Of a DNA stretch of 64,000 bases, positions 12,401-24,929 are shown piece after piece; the stretch's first letter is position 1; each line of letters starts with the position of its first letter. The stretch comes from Eopsaltria australis (Eukaryota; Chordata; Aves; Passeriformes; Petroicidae), in assembly GCA_034509425.1 (NCBI GenBank), contig JAVTVJ010000001.1, positions 9,886,001-9,950,000 of the forward strand, read 5' to 3'. Both the position numbers and the translations under genes were made by a program. The notes beneath the pieces are model-generated. The model was not told the origin of the DNA. It searched no databases and was given only the letters and a program-made list of their open reading frames with translations.

Positions 12401-12961
12401 TTATTTAGCTTTTCCTTCAAACCTACCTTGAATAAGCATCGTATTTTTGCTGTTTCTCCAGCTTGTACTAAAGATATGTCTCACCATGAGAACTGAATTC
12501 AACTGCCTAATCAGAAGTTTCAAGTGCTGTTTCTGATGCCCCGTGGCCAAGATATCCACCAGGACTGGCAGATGTAGCACATCCCTGAGGGAGGGCTCAT
12601 GGCTTTCTGGACCGGAACTACTTCTTGTCCCATGTCTGTTGGAAATACAAGGCTTGTGTTGTAACAATCCAAGCTGGTGCTGTAATGAAATGCTAGTACA
12701 TTTGAATTTCACTGTGATAGTCAGTTGTATTATTATCAAGAATATGTTCTTACTATATTCAGAGTATTGTTTGCTTTGATTCTCTGTGAAAATTTGGAAC
12801 CAGATGGAAAACAGTTTTTCTGAGACTACTACATCTTCCTGGAGAGTTACTGGAGAGATGAGCTGCAAAATGACGTTTTGTGGCTTGACTCCTGAAAACT
12901 GGTTTGATTTCAGGTCAGTCATTTTACTTCTGATGCAAACTGATGGCAGATAGCAGAGCAA
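12401..12961 (-). other. Open frame of 186 codons, no recognised family
   Basis: An uninterrupted minus-strand frame runs from a Met at 12961. The predicted protein has no signal peptide, no clear membrane segment and no motif I recognise. Its middle (roughly residues 50-90) is rich in Ile, Ser and Phe, as AT-rich non-coding DNA gives, while the C-terminal third (residues 105-186) is more balanced, with RDVLHLPVLVDILATGHQKQ. An overlapping plus-strand frame runs 12543-12779. Length is above what I would expect for most chance frames here, but there is no homology to support a gene. It could be a worn retroelement or processed pseudogene, or chance. Confidence 0.2.
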
Positions 12962-13914
12962 AAATACACGTTCTTCTCTGTCTGAGTCTCAACTGATGCA
13001 TCATTTACCCAGCTGATGTATCAATTCACACATGAAAAGCTGTGTGCAAATAACACAGGATAATATTTATGCATTGTAGGCTAATTTTGCTCTCAGTTAT
13101 ACTCACTCCACTCTATTCCTTTCATTGGGGTTGACAGGTGTAAATGAGAGCAGCTGATTTTTTACTCTGTGACCTTATAATGAAATGAATGGGATCCTTC
13201 AGGGCTTGATTGCCTATACCCTCATCATCATCATCATCATAATGTAACTGCAGTAATCCTATATGGCTTCATTGCTGCCCAGGGGGATTGGCTCAGTTCA
13301 CTCAATTGGCAACTGGATGATGATGCCTCCTGGTCAAGCTTGCCCTGAGTTAAACCTGAGATGGTGGTGGGTAAAAGCTGGAGCCATATGATGACTCTTC
13401 AGTGGTGCTTGGTGTGTTACATTCATAGAGAGCAGAGATACCTCTTGGGTTTATTACAAGACCATGTCCATATCTGAAATCACAGAAGATAAGTACAGTT
13501 CATTAGAATCCCATTCCTGTCTCAACAGCAAGGATCTGAACTCAAGAGGGCTGAACCCCTGTTTCCCCCATGTTCAGGCATCGGCAGATGAGTGAATCCA
13601 TGTGGGGAAGCAGCAATCCCAGGCTGCACTCAGTTACCTTCTCCCAGGGCTCTTGAAGATACTTGCTGAAGTTTACAGTAAACCTACACACAACCAACTG
13701 GACAATATAAAGACAAGAGCAGGACAAAGAAGGGGCAAGTGTTGTATGCATCTTAACTTTCAGTTCTTGTCTAATATTTAGTGAAGCTTTCTGCTTGGTT
13801 TAAATATGTTATTTGAAAGCATCTCTTGATTAAAAAGAAGTCTTTTTGTAAAGACTTATGGTTGCAGACACATTCTCAACTGTTAGAAACTTTAGCATAT
13901 TTGCATAATTAGAA
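12962..13914. other. Anonymous non-coding sequence with ancient-repeat traces
   Basis: Around 13110-13172 there is a block (TTTCATTGGGGTTGACA.. TGTAAATGAGAGCAG) resembling an old dispersed amniote repeat I know by sight but cannot name. No gene is visible. Confidence 0.5.
13222..13240. repeat. (TCA)6 microsatellite
   Basis: Six perfect TCA triplets. Confidence 0.9.
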
Positions 13915-13937
13915 AAGGCTCACAGCCTGTGAGCCTT
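13915..13937. repeat. 10-bp inverted repeat, 3-base loop
   Basis: AAGGCTCACA, loop GCC, then TGTGAGCCTT: a perfect short hairpin. No T run follows, so there is no reason to call a terminator in this eukaryotic context. Confidence 0.75.
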
Positions 13938-15980
13938 CAAGAGCTGGATGAGATGAGAAATGAATAGAACACTAAGAAAAGCCACACTAAGAAGTACTAT
14001 GACATCAAAGAGATCTTCTTTTACACATATCATCACATGTCATGCCCTGGAGACTGACAGTTTTGGTATCCTGGTTGTCTGTGGATCATCTAACACAGTA
14101 TCATTGGTTCTTTGCAGTACAACTGTCCTTAGAAGAGTCTGAAAACAACAGACTGGATGCCTGATGACAGCCATTGTGTACAGACTAGAAGGGAGCAAAA
14201 TATTTGTTTCTCATGCAAATCAGTTGATTATCTTGAAAAAACATCTCTGGAACAGAAGCAATCACCTGATTAAATCTAGCAATCACCTACTCTCTAGAGA
14301 GTGTAGACGTCTGAGTGAATCAGACAAAAGAAATAATGGGGGTTCCAGAAGTGATGGAAGTCATAAATTTCATAATTCCTTAGATGATTTCCAGGTCCTC
14401 CTAATAATTCTTGCAGTCAGGAAGTTCCTCTCCTAGATAAGTAGTGTCTTTGCATCATCTTTATGCTTATATACATGATCTCTGAACTTACCACGTATTT
14501 ATGCATATATTTCATTATAGTAGGTACATAACCATGAAACAATCAGTAACAACATATTATAATGATGGGAACAAGAGAAAAGGAAACACAAATTAATGTA
14601 ACACTTGTGCAAGACTCTGTGTATCAAAAACTGTAAAAAATTTCATCTGTGCTCTTTGGTTTACATTATGCAGTGTTTTTTATCTGGAGGGGGCACCCAC
14701 ATAGGTCATACTGATGTCACAATTGCAAAGCCTAAAACCTCTGAACGCCACAAAACATTTCCAGCAGAGAATGTGCACACTTTACAGAGACTGCAGCAAC
14801 ATCTAGTTTTGTTTTGTTTGGTATCTTTTGTTAATTAAGGACATGTCTTAAGTCCAAGCATAGTTTTATCACTTAGATAAGTGACAAGTTGTAACAAGAA
14901 TGTGACCCTTGTTTGACAGCAGCTCAACAAGTCTTCTGACTCAAAGATCTGGCATGGTGGTAAAGAAATCTGAAGAAGAGAAATTATTTAACTACTATTG
15001 CACAGCAGACCAATTTTGAACCCTTTTTTTATTAGATCCAAGCAACGCTTCCTCGTTGGCCTTTCCCCATGACAGAAATAGTCCAGAGGGAGGTTTTGAC
15101 TTCAGCAATGATTGCCACAACAAGTTCATATAATGAAATGTTAGCAGCCTAAACATGTAAAATAGCATGAATCCTAGCCTGAACCACGGTTTCCCTGTCA
15201 GTGTAGTATGCTGCTTTCTTGGGTGCTCATTAGATGCCTGTAAATGCCTGTCAGAATTTATTTCCTGCTTTTTTTTCTCCCCATTTCACTTACTTGCACA
15301 GGTCTTGTCTCTTCAACCACATAATTCAATTATTGAGCATGAAAATATTTCCCCCTGTATTCTGATTGTTCTGCGGCTGATGATGGTGTGAGGTGCCATG
15401 ATGGAGTGCACTCAAGGAGCTCTTAGATGAGCATATATATTTGCATTGCTAATTTTGTGCCTTGAGAGGGAAGGCAATGGTTGACTTTGTTCCTTGTTTG
15501 ATTCATAGATCTGTCTCATTTTACTAAGGATTGATTTGTGTGTAGGCAGGGAGCGAGGCTGCATATACGGTTTGAATTGCTAGCACTTGTGCACAAGTGA
15601 AGTACTGCTTGTTTGCAAGCAGATACTGAAAAATGGGAAAACAATTGCATTACAAAAGATTTGTTAAGGTGCCTGTGAGGAAACTCGGTGTGTAAAGACC
15701 TACACAAAGAGAAGCTCTTGGTCTATGTGGACCAGAAAAAGGAGATATTCCAAGGAGAATGTAAAATGGATAGCTTGACTCAAATAGAAATCATTGATTA
15801 CACAAAAATAAATGCTTTGCATGGGCTTAGTGCTAGCATCGGGCTCATATGATGCTGGTAGGATGAATAAAAGCCATAAATCAATGCACCCCTGAAAAGA
15901 ATAATGTTTCTTTAGCAAGTGGTATAAGGCTTGGAAACTTAGGCCAGACCAAGTAAAAAGTAAGAAGCTTCACAAAAAAA
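13938..15980. other. Anonymous non-coding sequence
   Basis: No gene. At 14380-14440 the text GCAGTCAGGAAGTTCCTCTCC is reminiscent of the minus-strand CR1 3' region, but too little matches to call it. AGCAATCACCT is repeated at 14258 and 14279. A single perfect octamer ATGCAAAT is near 14214. Small frames (14164-14436, 15167-15391) are not recognised. Confidence 0.55.
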
Positions 15981-15984
15981 TAAT

Positions 15985-16150
15985 TGAGGTCCCTGCAAAA
16001 TATTTCAATTTTTTTATTGATTGAAGGCAATTATCCCTTAATTGCATATTTAAATGAGGTATTAGGAGGTTTAACTAAGCAATGCCTCTTAATTGCTGCT
16101 GCACACTAGGTGTCACAGATTGTGTTTATTTCATATGTTAATTAAAGAGA
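15985..16150. promoter_or_regulatory. AT-rich homeodomain-site cluster, candidate conserved element
   Basis: CCTTAATTGC, CTCTTAATTGC and TGTTAATTAAAG occur within about 110 bases, together with TTATTGATTG and ATATTTAAATGAGG. This density of TTAATT cores is typical of vertebrate developmental enhancers. No conservation can be seen from one sequence, so this is only a candidate. Confidence 0.3.
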
Positions 16151-17323
16151 ATGGGTATTTTATTTTATTGACTAGCAGGCACTTCAGACTGTACTGCTTA
16201 GGACCAAGGATGTCTCAGGTGTCCACAGTAGCCTGGGTGTTAATATAATCATGAGAAAGGTTCTGGTTTTAAATGAAGAGGTGTATCTCCATTTCATGGA
16301 TATTTTCAGCCACTTAGAGCATATATAAGTAGTAGGAGGGAGAACCTTAACCCAGGTAACAACTCAAATGATACAGAAGTGCTTAAGTGCAGGCACACCC
16401 ACAAGCAAAGGTATGCACATCAAGAGCACAAGTGTTTTTTTGCCTCTGCTGAACACACAACTCTAAGGCTGTGAAGCAGGATCTGATGGGGCTGAGATCT
16501 GAAATACCTGGCGTAATTTTCAGGCTATGGCATAATTTTTGAGGCTTTGTTGTGCGGCCATGTGTGCTTCATACTTCGGAGTTAGCAGCCCCACTGCCAC
16601 AAGATCAGGGGGAAGTGTCTGGATCCCACATGGTAGTTCTGAGCTTGTTTTTGGGGATGGCGGCACATGAATGCCAGGGTTTTCTGTAAGAAAAAATAAA
16701 TTTCTTGTCTGACTAACTGTGTAGCTGCTGAAAGAGTGATATACAGACAGAGCCAAACATTAAAGTGGGGCAGAGTTCTTCTCTGGTGTGTAGTGCATGC
16801 CTACTACACGTGTGATACACAGGGTTATACACCTCAGGCTCTTGGAGTGCCCTCTTTTTCTATAAGATAAAAATAATCAGCCAGAGTGTTGAAAAGGCAA
16901 GAGACAAGATATCCTGTCTAATCACAGGAGTGCTATGTTGTATCTATATGGAGGGGGCAGATGGATGGATACTGCAAACTGGCCAGATACAAACCTTCTC
17001 CGGGACAGAAACCATACAGCCGTGTTAGTGAGGTTTGTGCCTGAGCTAATAAGGCCCACTGGGATGCAGAGCGTGTTAATTCAGGAATACTGTAACACTC
17101 CTGCCGTCAAACAGCTTCTGGATCACAGCAAGTGTAGCTCAGAGCACGGGCAAAGGGGACACAGCACATCTCACCAGTGTGGTGGGGCTGGTGAGAAACT
17201 GAAGGTGGTTTCAGGGCATATCAGGCCTGTGCCTGCTCGGGGCATGAAGGAGCTCTCGGAAATACGTGTAAGGAGAAGAGATCTGGAGTTGGAACCAGAG
17301 GAAAAAGATCTGCCAGAATGACT
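16151..17323. other. Anonymous non-coding sequence upstream of CpG patch
   Basis: No recognised gene. A 128-codon plus frame runs 16935-17321 and overlaps by four bases (ATGA) a 97-codon plus frame at 17318-17611. The first product is hydrophilic, with a charged C-terminus (RVRRRDLELEPEEKDLPE), but matches nothing I know. A TATATAAG box at 16321 has no supporting context. Confidence 0.5.
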
Positions 17324-17341
17324 GGGGGGGTGGGGGTGGGG
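17324..17341 (+). other. G-quadruplex-forming motif
   Basis: G7-T-G5-T-G4 meets the pattern of four runs of three or more G with short loops, on the plus strand. It directly precedes the CpG-rich patch, an arrangement often seen near promoters. Confidence 0.6.
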
Positions 17342-17369
17342 AGCCTGTCCTATTATGGGAAACCCAGAA

Positions 17370-17565
17370 ACGGCGTATTTTGTCTGGAAAAACAGAAGCA
17401 GATGGCGGGAGCCTGGGCAATCTTCAGGCAGAGGCCTAGGGCAGCGGGCGGCGTCCCTGTCGGAGGAGGCAGTGGCTGGTTTGCAGCAGGAGCAAAGGCC
17501 TCGGCCACGCACCTCATCTTTGTAGGGTCCTCCCGGGAAAAGGCGGGGGGCAGGTGGGTGGAGAA
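17370..17565. promoter_or_regulatory. CpG-rich patch, possible small CpG island or promoter
   Basis: About eleven CpGs lie in roughly 200 bases, including GCGGGCGGCGTC, a GGCGGGG Sp1-type box near 17543 and CCCGGG at 17532. The rest of the window has long stretches with no CpG. It is below the usual 500-base island size. It may be the start of an unannotated non-coding transcript, a distal regulatory element or a local GC excess. Confidence 0.35.
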
Positions 17566-20500
17566 AGAAGCAGCAGGATTCTCCAACTGTTTCTGGGGAA
17601 AGGCATCATGAAGGAGAAAGAAGGGAATTCACAGATCTGTTCCCACTCTGCCCAAGTTTTTACTGCCCAGGTGAGGCCCAGAGACTTTTCCTAATTTCTG
17701 ACCAGTTCCCACCAGTTTCTGATTTTTCCATGGCACCCCTTCTGCTGGTCAGTGTTAAAGGGAAGGCTCTTTCTGTGTTACTATGTATTCACAGCAGTGG
17801 CATTCATTTGGAGAGACAGTGGGTGCTCAGTACCAGGAAAACTGGAGAGTCATGACAGCAAAAAGGCAAAATTCACATAAGACTACACGGGTATGAATTA
17901 GTTTTGAATAAATTCATGCTAGAAATTTGGTGCATCTTAACTCAACAGCATCACAGTGTGGTTCAGAAATGGCCTTCCAGTTAGGGCAGTGGAAGCAAAA
18001 AGTATTGTTATGATAGAATTGAACTGGTTTATTTATTGTATCACCAGTTAGTGTTTTGAAGCCGGCTATTTCTAGGGAATAGCTCTTCCAATTCCATATT
18101 CAAATATAATATTTCACAAATTGTGTTTCTTGTTTGTTCTTCTACCTTTTGCTGAACATATATGGAAATTTCAAAAAAACACCAAAATCCCATGTCTGTT
18201 CTTTGAGCACAGGGTATCTGCGCTTTTTTTTTTGTTTTGTTTTGTTTGTTTGTTGTTTTGTTTTTTTTTTGTTTGGGAAAAAACAACTGGAGCCACTAAT
18301 GATGGGATGATCATGGACATAATTTCTGCCTTCTGTCAGAATATAAAAAATGCAGTGCCAGAGCAAGAACCATCAGCCTCAAGTATTGACTGGACTGTTA
18401 GACTGAATAGTGAATTTGTTCTCTTTTAAAAGTGTTAAATCCAACCCTAGATTAAATTTAAACTACTTTGCTACAGCATAATCCACGAGGGATATCCTGA
18501 CTTTCCACTGACTTTAATGGAGCCTCTATTGAACAATTAGAGCAAAGCACAAAATATGCAGTGTGGCTGTAGAGATGAAGTGGTTAACAGCCTTTTTTTG
18601 TGTGGGTAATTTCCCCTTTTAGTTTTTACTGTGTCATTAGAATTAGCGAAGCCCAAGGGTTCAAGTCTAAGCTAAAAAAGGGCAGTGGCATGATAGTTTG
18701 TGTGTTGTTACTACTGCTTATTACATCTATCATTATCATCTCACCATGACCTTGGGCTTCCCCCACTGCTTTATTATCTCTTCTCTCCATCACCTGTGTC
18801 TGCTGAAAGCTCTTTGGGGCAGATCTGTTGGTTTGGTGGTCCAGACCTACAACAACAGACTTAATTCTACATCGAGGCCCGTAGGAGCAGCAGCACAACT
18901 TCTTTGGGAACGCAAACACTACCATGCCAGTTTGTCCTCCTGAGCTCCGACAGCTGATTGTTGTAGGGTCAAAAAAGGGCAGAGCTTTTTTTGCAGGATG
19001 TTACAGGATGGGCAGGGAACACCTCTGCTCTACCTCTGAACACAGCCTGCCATGCTGTAGACATAAGGACACACCAGGGGAGCTGGTGCGAGAACCTGCA
19101 GGAAATAGAAGAGGCTTGGATGATCCTCCAGTTCAGTTTTAAGAAAGCTCAATCATGGACTGATGAGACTCATCAGTAGGACCTTTCCTTTCAGTAAAAA
19201 TGGGTCACACATGGCTGCCCCAGCAGCTGCAGAGGCTTCATGTTCTGTCGCCGGTGAGTCTTTGAAAAGTTGAAATATTTTTGTCACTCTAACATCTTTA
19301 GGTCAATGCAAGGGTGCATGGATGGAACATGGCAGCTTCTTAATGATTAAATGGGAGAGAAATCGGACTGGACAATTGACAGATCCCTTTTGGCCAGAAA
19401 TCTGTGGAACAATGCGCTGTCCCTCGCTGGTCAAAGACTTCTGAGAAGCCCATAATTTAGCCCATAATATAGGAGAGGTTTAATATTGCAACACACAGCA
19501 CAATGGCTTGAAGAGAACCAGACGGGTCTTGACATCACCAGCCCTTTCTTCCCTTCAGTTCCCCAGCGCGGTTGCTATTGTTTGAGCCTCATCACTAATG
19601 GCAGTGGAGAGGGATCCAGCATTGGCTAACCGCTAGGGCTCTCGTGACTATATCATTATTTCTTCTCCTAGCAGATCTAGGCAGGACCATGATCAAAATA
19701 TTGCAGGCTGACAGCAAACTTCTGCTGCTGTGAGAGGAGCTGAACTGCTGTTTGTGAGGGCAGGATGGGAATTTCAAAGTTAATCTGGTTCCCATCTCTA
19801 GAACTATTTAACTGCAGCACACAAAGCATTTGCAGTGCACCGGGAATTCAGTCGTTTTATGCAGGTCAGCCATACGATGAAAAATTTTATATCAAAATGT
19901 TTAACTTCAAAAAGGGGTTAGATTCAATTTCCTGGTGAAGGCTTGAGTCAGTTCTCATTTTAATCTCCCCTGCATTCCTGCCCCTAGGTAAAAATGTCAT
20001 CGTATTGTCACGTTTGGTTGTAATAATCGTAGTCATTTGGCCAGCAACAAAATCACAGGCCTGAACATTTCTGATGATTTAATCCAAATTCAGATCCAGA
20101 TATGTCACCTGTCCCATCTTTGAAATGAGTGGAGCCATTTATTTGCACCTGGATCATCAAATTAGGATGCAGCTCTGTTCTCTGAGGTCCTTGGGTCTAT
20201 CTTACCTTATCTGCCGCTCCCCAGACAACATTTTTTCTGTTTAGGGCAGCTGCTCAAATGACTGATTCTGAAGCTGCTGGAATAATGCAGACTCTTCCCC
20301 CATCCAGAGAAACCAGTGGTGTCCCATTGTTTGTGTATTTCCTTTCATAAGTAGTCCATGAATATGCTTCCTTAAGTCACCGAAGGAAAATACTTCCAAG
20401 AAAAAACTCCTGTCTTGTCTTTAAGAAAAATATTTGGACTGGTAAAATGCATTGTACTATGAAGGATAGTTCCAATTTACAGACTCATGAGCTTATGAGT

Positions 20501-23500
20501 GGAATAAGCCTCCATCCTTATCTTTATGTTACAGCAATGGCACCCACATACGATAAGTCTTTGCTGGCAGAATTTTGAAAAAGTAATTCCAGTGCAGTGA
20601 ATATAAAATAAATGCTATCAAGGAAAAATATTTTTTGCTCCCCTGGAATAGAAAACATTATTGAAACTGTTGGATGCCTCAGGAGTCTATTCATGCAAAA
20701 TCTATTTCTGCAGTCAAAATATATTCTATTCTGCAGATATTTTTTTTCAATATGTGACTGAGACTTCAAGACAGAAAGAAATAGCCATTTTGGCCAGGAA
20801 AGAACTGGCATGTGGTCTGGTTTTAGGTGAGTGTAGATTTTGCATGAAAATTATAGTAATTATGGGTATTTGTAAACAGTGATTTTTGCACTTTAACGGC
20901 CTAATCGCATGGTCAACAGCTGGAAGTTGCTCTATGCAGATTCTTACCTAACACATAATAAAAGTCACCCTTTGCTGCATTTCCACAAAGAAACAAATTA
21001 TAGCACAAAAGAGACCTGCCAAATGCAATCTTTCATCCTCTTCTGGTTCTTAAAGAGAGTGTTTGAATATTCTGATTTTAAAAAAGGGATAAAACAAAAG
21101 GAAAAATAATTTATGTATATCTAAAACATGTGTATAAAGAAAAAAGGAATGGAAAATGCTGATGTATATGTACTACTTATAGCCTTTCATTGTAATATAT
21201 GCATTTCCTTTGCATTTGAAAGTTCCTGTGTCATGCATGGTACACATCTGTTCCTTTCATTTTTAATTCTGTTTTAAATACATATTTTTAATTTCTCCCT
21301 ATTGTTTTCTCAAATGGTTCCATTACAGCAATTTAAAAGCATATCCAACAAGCAAAACCACACAAAGTGAGTGTTGTCATTTTGAAAATCTTGGCAACCT
21401 GATGAAGAATTTGCTATCTAACTGGAAGCAACAATCTCAAAGGAAAACCAGAACAAATCCAACCCAACCTTTCCCCTAGACTGCTGGTAAACACCTCGGT
21501 TTAGCATCCTGGTCACCAGGTGTCCCAGTCCAGGCACTGTTCAACCAGTTAGAAGTTGCACTAACTGGCATGGTGGTATACAGTAATCTTTTTCTTTGCC
21601 TAGGAAATCAAAGGGAAGTTGCTGTGGTTCTGCTGAGAAATGATAGTTTCAAATCCTTAATTTGCTTGTGATGAATACCCTTTATCCTTAGGCTTTCTAA
21701 TGAGACACTGTCAATATCTATCACTTCTAATCTTCTGCATCTTTGCCCCTGTTTCTTTGCTGGACATTGACTGACGATTGTGCTCAGGGTTTTCTATAGC
21801 CAAGTTTTCCAAAATGAGTGATACTGGTGATACACCCACAGCTTCACCAGGAGAAACACACAACTTCAGCCCTCTCTTTTTCTTGCCTTTGTAGTTGCTC
21901 CCCTTCAGTCAGCTCCCTCATAGTTATATAGATTGTGTTAACAAGGATTCAGTTATATAAAGTGCACACCCATGGGTTAATTTTTGTATGGAATCAATGA
22001 GTTTGTTTGTGCTGTTTATAATGTCAACACTAGCTCCTGGAACACAAGTGTAAATTTAGTCTAAAACTTGCAGACAAGGAAAAGCGACTGCTAAGAAACT
22101 ATGGAGGAGTGAAAACTTTGAAGAACTCCAAAGCCTCCATAAGAAAATCCATTTTAAAGGACTGAAGCAGAACCCAAAAGTTGTCCCATGGGACTCTGTC
22201 CCTGATTCATGCTGTTTTGGTGGGGCAAGTGTGGGATGACAATTTTATGGGGTTGCAAGTGGGACCTGAGCATCCCCACCAAGTCCCAGGTGAGAGAGAG
22301 CTCAGAGGAATGCGCTGGCAATGCTCTAGCACCGAACAGTTCCCACATAACACCAGCCTGGTATCTGAGAGTCTCCTTCAGGTCTAGGGAGCCACAGCTG
22401 CTGGGGGAGGCTGGGTGCAACTGGGGCAGCAGTGAAGGTTGTTCTCTCTTTCTCGTGGTGTTACAGGGGCTTCCCTGCTGCTGACAACGTTGGGAGACAC
22501 AGCTTTCATATTGTACTTACAGGTCTTACCCTGAGATTCAGTCTTACCCCTCAAAGTCATCCTCCTTTCCATCAGCAGGCACTTGGCATATATTTGGGTT
22601 CATTTTGCTCTTTCTCCCTTCTTGCCACTGTGTGTGTTATTCTTTGTTAATTTACGAATTGCTGTGAGTCTTTGGCTTGGCTCTTATTAAAAACTGTGCA
22701 TTTTAAAGGTGTTTAGTTCTTTCATTGCTAGTATTAATCGCTTCACTATCAATTCCCTATTCCCATCTGTTGTTTTGAAATAACATTATATATTATTATG
22801 CCTTTTCATTGCTTCGGCTCTCTGTCATAGCTGACTGCTTGTTTACTTCACCCTCTGTGGAGCTTCCAAAATCCTTTTTCTCCCTTGTTCTCATGGCAAA
22901 GCTCCAGCTCCCTGAGTTCTGGTGTGTTCACCAGAGGTGCTCCTGCATAACCTTAGGGCATCTTGCCCCAGAAGTTTAACATCTCTCTCAGTTTGTCTCC
23001 CTCTTCCTCCCCAGACCTTCCTCCTGTCTCTCTGCTGAAGGCAACTGCCTTGTGTAGCATCATCAGTGTATTTGTACCTGTAGTTCATCTGCCAGCCTGG
23101 CGTCTCAGATTAAACCACCAGCAGCCAGAAGGGGCACAGCTGAGTTAGTGGGAAGCTTCCACTGACTCCATTCACCTCTGACAGGTGCCCCTCAGGTTCC
23201 ACATGACAGCCCTTGGGATTCGATTAGGTATTTTATAGAAGAGTTACCTTGGATGTTGCCATAATACTGTAGTATCTCATTTACTGCTTTTTTTCTTCCT
23301 GCTTATTCTTCCCTTCTCCTATAGCATTTTTGTGCCCTTTTCCTAACTAATTGGCTTCCCAATTTTATTACCAATTCTTTCCTCCCTGCTAATAGCAAGA
23401 TTATTTCTAAGCTGTTTTGTCAATTCTATGATATACCTATTTTCTCCTCCTATCTTCTAACCAACATATTTTATCAATGTTTCCAATTTTCACAACATCA

Positions 23501-24929
23501 AATGTAATTTCTGCCTACTAAATTTCAGGCTATTTAACTGTAGCACCTGAAAAAGCAAGATATTTATGCTTTCAAGGGAAAATAATGTCATTAATAAAGG
23601 GTTGGGGTTCTTTTTTTCAATAGCCCTTCATAGGACCATCCATAACTTACATTTTAATCCTTGCAGTGCTAAGGACTCATGAGCAGAGAAGATAATAATG
23701 GTAAACACCACTTTAGCCAATGTCCTCCATCTGCCATCTCTGAAATCTCTCCTCTGCCCTTCACCGTGACCTTGTCCCATACTGCCTGGGTGAATTCCTG
23801 CTGCTTGTTTCTCAATCTCTATCACATTATCTTTTGTATGGCTGTGTATATGCAGAATTGCAATCTTTTTCTGGAGGAGAGGGAAATACTTCCATTTTAA
23901 AACATAGCTGAGAATGGGAATATCAGTCTGGAAGAGGGTTAGAAAACACCATGCTGTTCAGGTACCATGTCATATAAATCCTGTCATATGGGACCAATCT
24001 CTGTTGTTGAAAGGAGCCATCAGCTTGATGTGTTGATCCTGGTCTTCCATTTGGAATGTTGCTATTTTGTTAGAAACCCTTTTTTTCCACATTTTTTTTT
24101 AATTTCTAAATTTTCTAAATTTACAGGAGGCAGGTTTCTATCCAGTTGTTCTTGCCCAGTGGATGGCTTGTTTTTTCTCCTACAGCAGGTATTTACAAAC
24201 TGTTTATGCAAGATAGGTCAGTTCTCTATGCCTTCAAGATTTCATTTTGCTAGCTGAATATGCCAAGCTCCAGCTTCTTTAGTACAGCTAACAACCTGTT
24301 TCCCAAGCAACTTAGCATTTGTTCTTTTACAAATTTCAGTTTGAACTTCTGGTTTTTGCATGTAGGTAGGCAAAGGAGGTAGACAGTATTTTAGATCATG
24401 TTGCAGCACTGTTTCTCACAGTTATCCTAATACTTTCCTGTTACTGCTGGACTATCTTGGGTTATACTGCCTCGCTTGGGTTAGATTCTGCCTTTGTGAG
24501 GGTGGCCCCATTGGCGGCTTAGAGTCGTTCATGCTCTCCTTAGCTCCTGTACCAGCTTAACTCATCTCAGTCATTTTCTATCATTGAGATTTCTTTTTAC
24601 AGCAGCTGTGGTAACAGTCCCTCAAAGAAAGAGATTTTATTTTATTGTATTCCTATAACGCATCTCTTTCTGTCCATTGCTGTCATCTTCTCCTGTATTA
24701 ACACTTTCTTTTAGCTGTGGACAATTAGTATCCCAATCAGGGTCCCAGAAGTAATGACTCTCTCTATTTATATCCAAGTTACCAGAAAAGAGAGAAAGTA
24801 AAAATATCTCAACGCTGACTGCAGAGGAAGTCCATTCATGTCTCTCCTTCAGTTCTTTTGCAGTACTGCCAGTGGTCATCTTCATTTCAGCGGGCTCCCA
24901 CTCAACATTTCCTTCATGCATCCCTATTT
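17566..24929. other. Anonymous non-coding sequence (7.4 kb)
   Basis: No gene, RNA gene or named repeat recognised. Open frames are all under about 105 codons and overlap on both strands (for example 18041-18429 and 22154-22484). CCACTGACTTTAATGGAGC at 18507-18525 resembles a common old amniote repeat motif. The stretch 19840-20060 keeps several CpGs in AT-rich text and could be a conserved element. 22700-24100 is pyrimidine-rich on the plus strand, which may reflect worn retroelement sequence. Confidence 0.5.
18224..18275. repeat. T-rich low-complexity tract with TTTG units
   Basis: Runs of T interrupted by single G, roughly (TTTG)n and (TTTTG)n, ending in T10. Confidence 0.85.

Noticed and set aside
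14380..14440. Possible CR1 3' region, minus strand
   Set aside because: Only about 20 bases resemble it; too little to call.
16317..16328. TATA box (ATATATAAG) as a promoter
   Set aside because: Common by chance in AT-rich DNA; no initiator, CpG or downstream gene.
16935..17611. Two plus frames overlapping by ATGA, like translationally coupled genes
   Set aside because: The window is vertebrate, where such coupling is not expected. The products match no family, and minus-strand frames of similar size overlap them.
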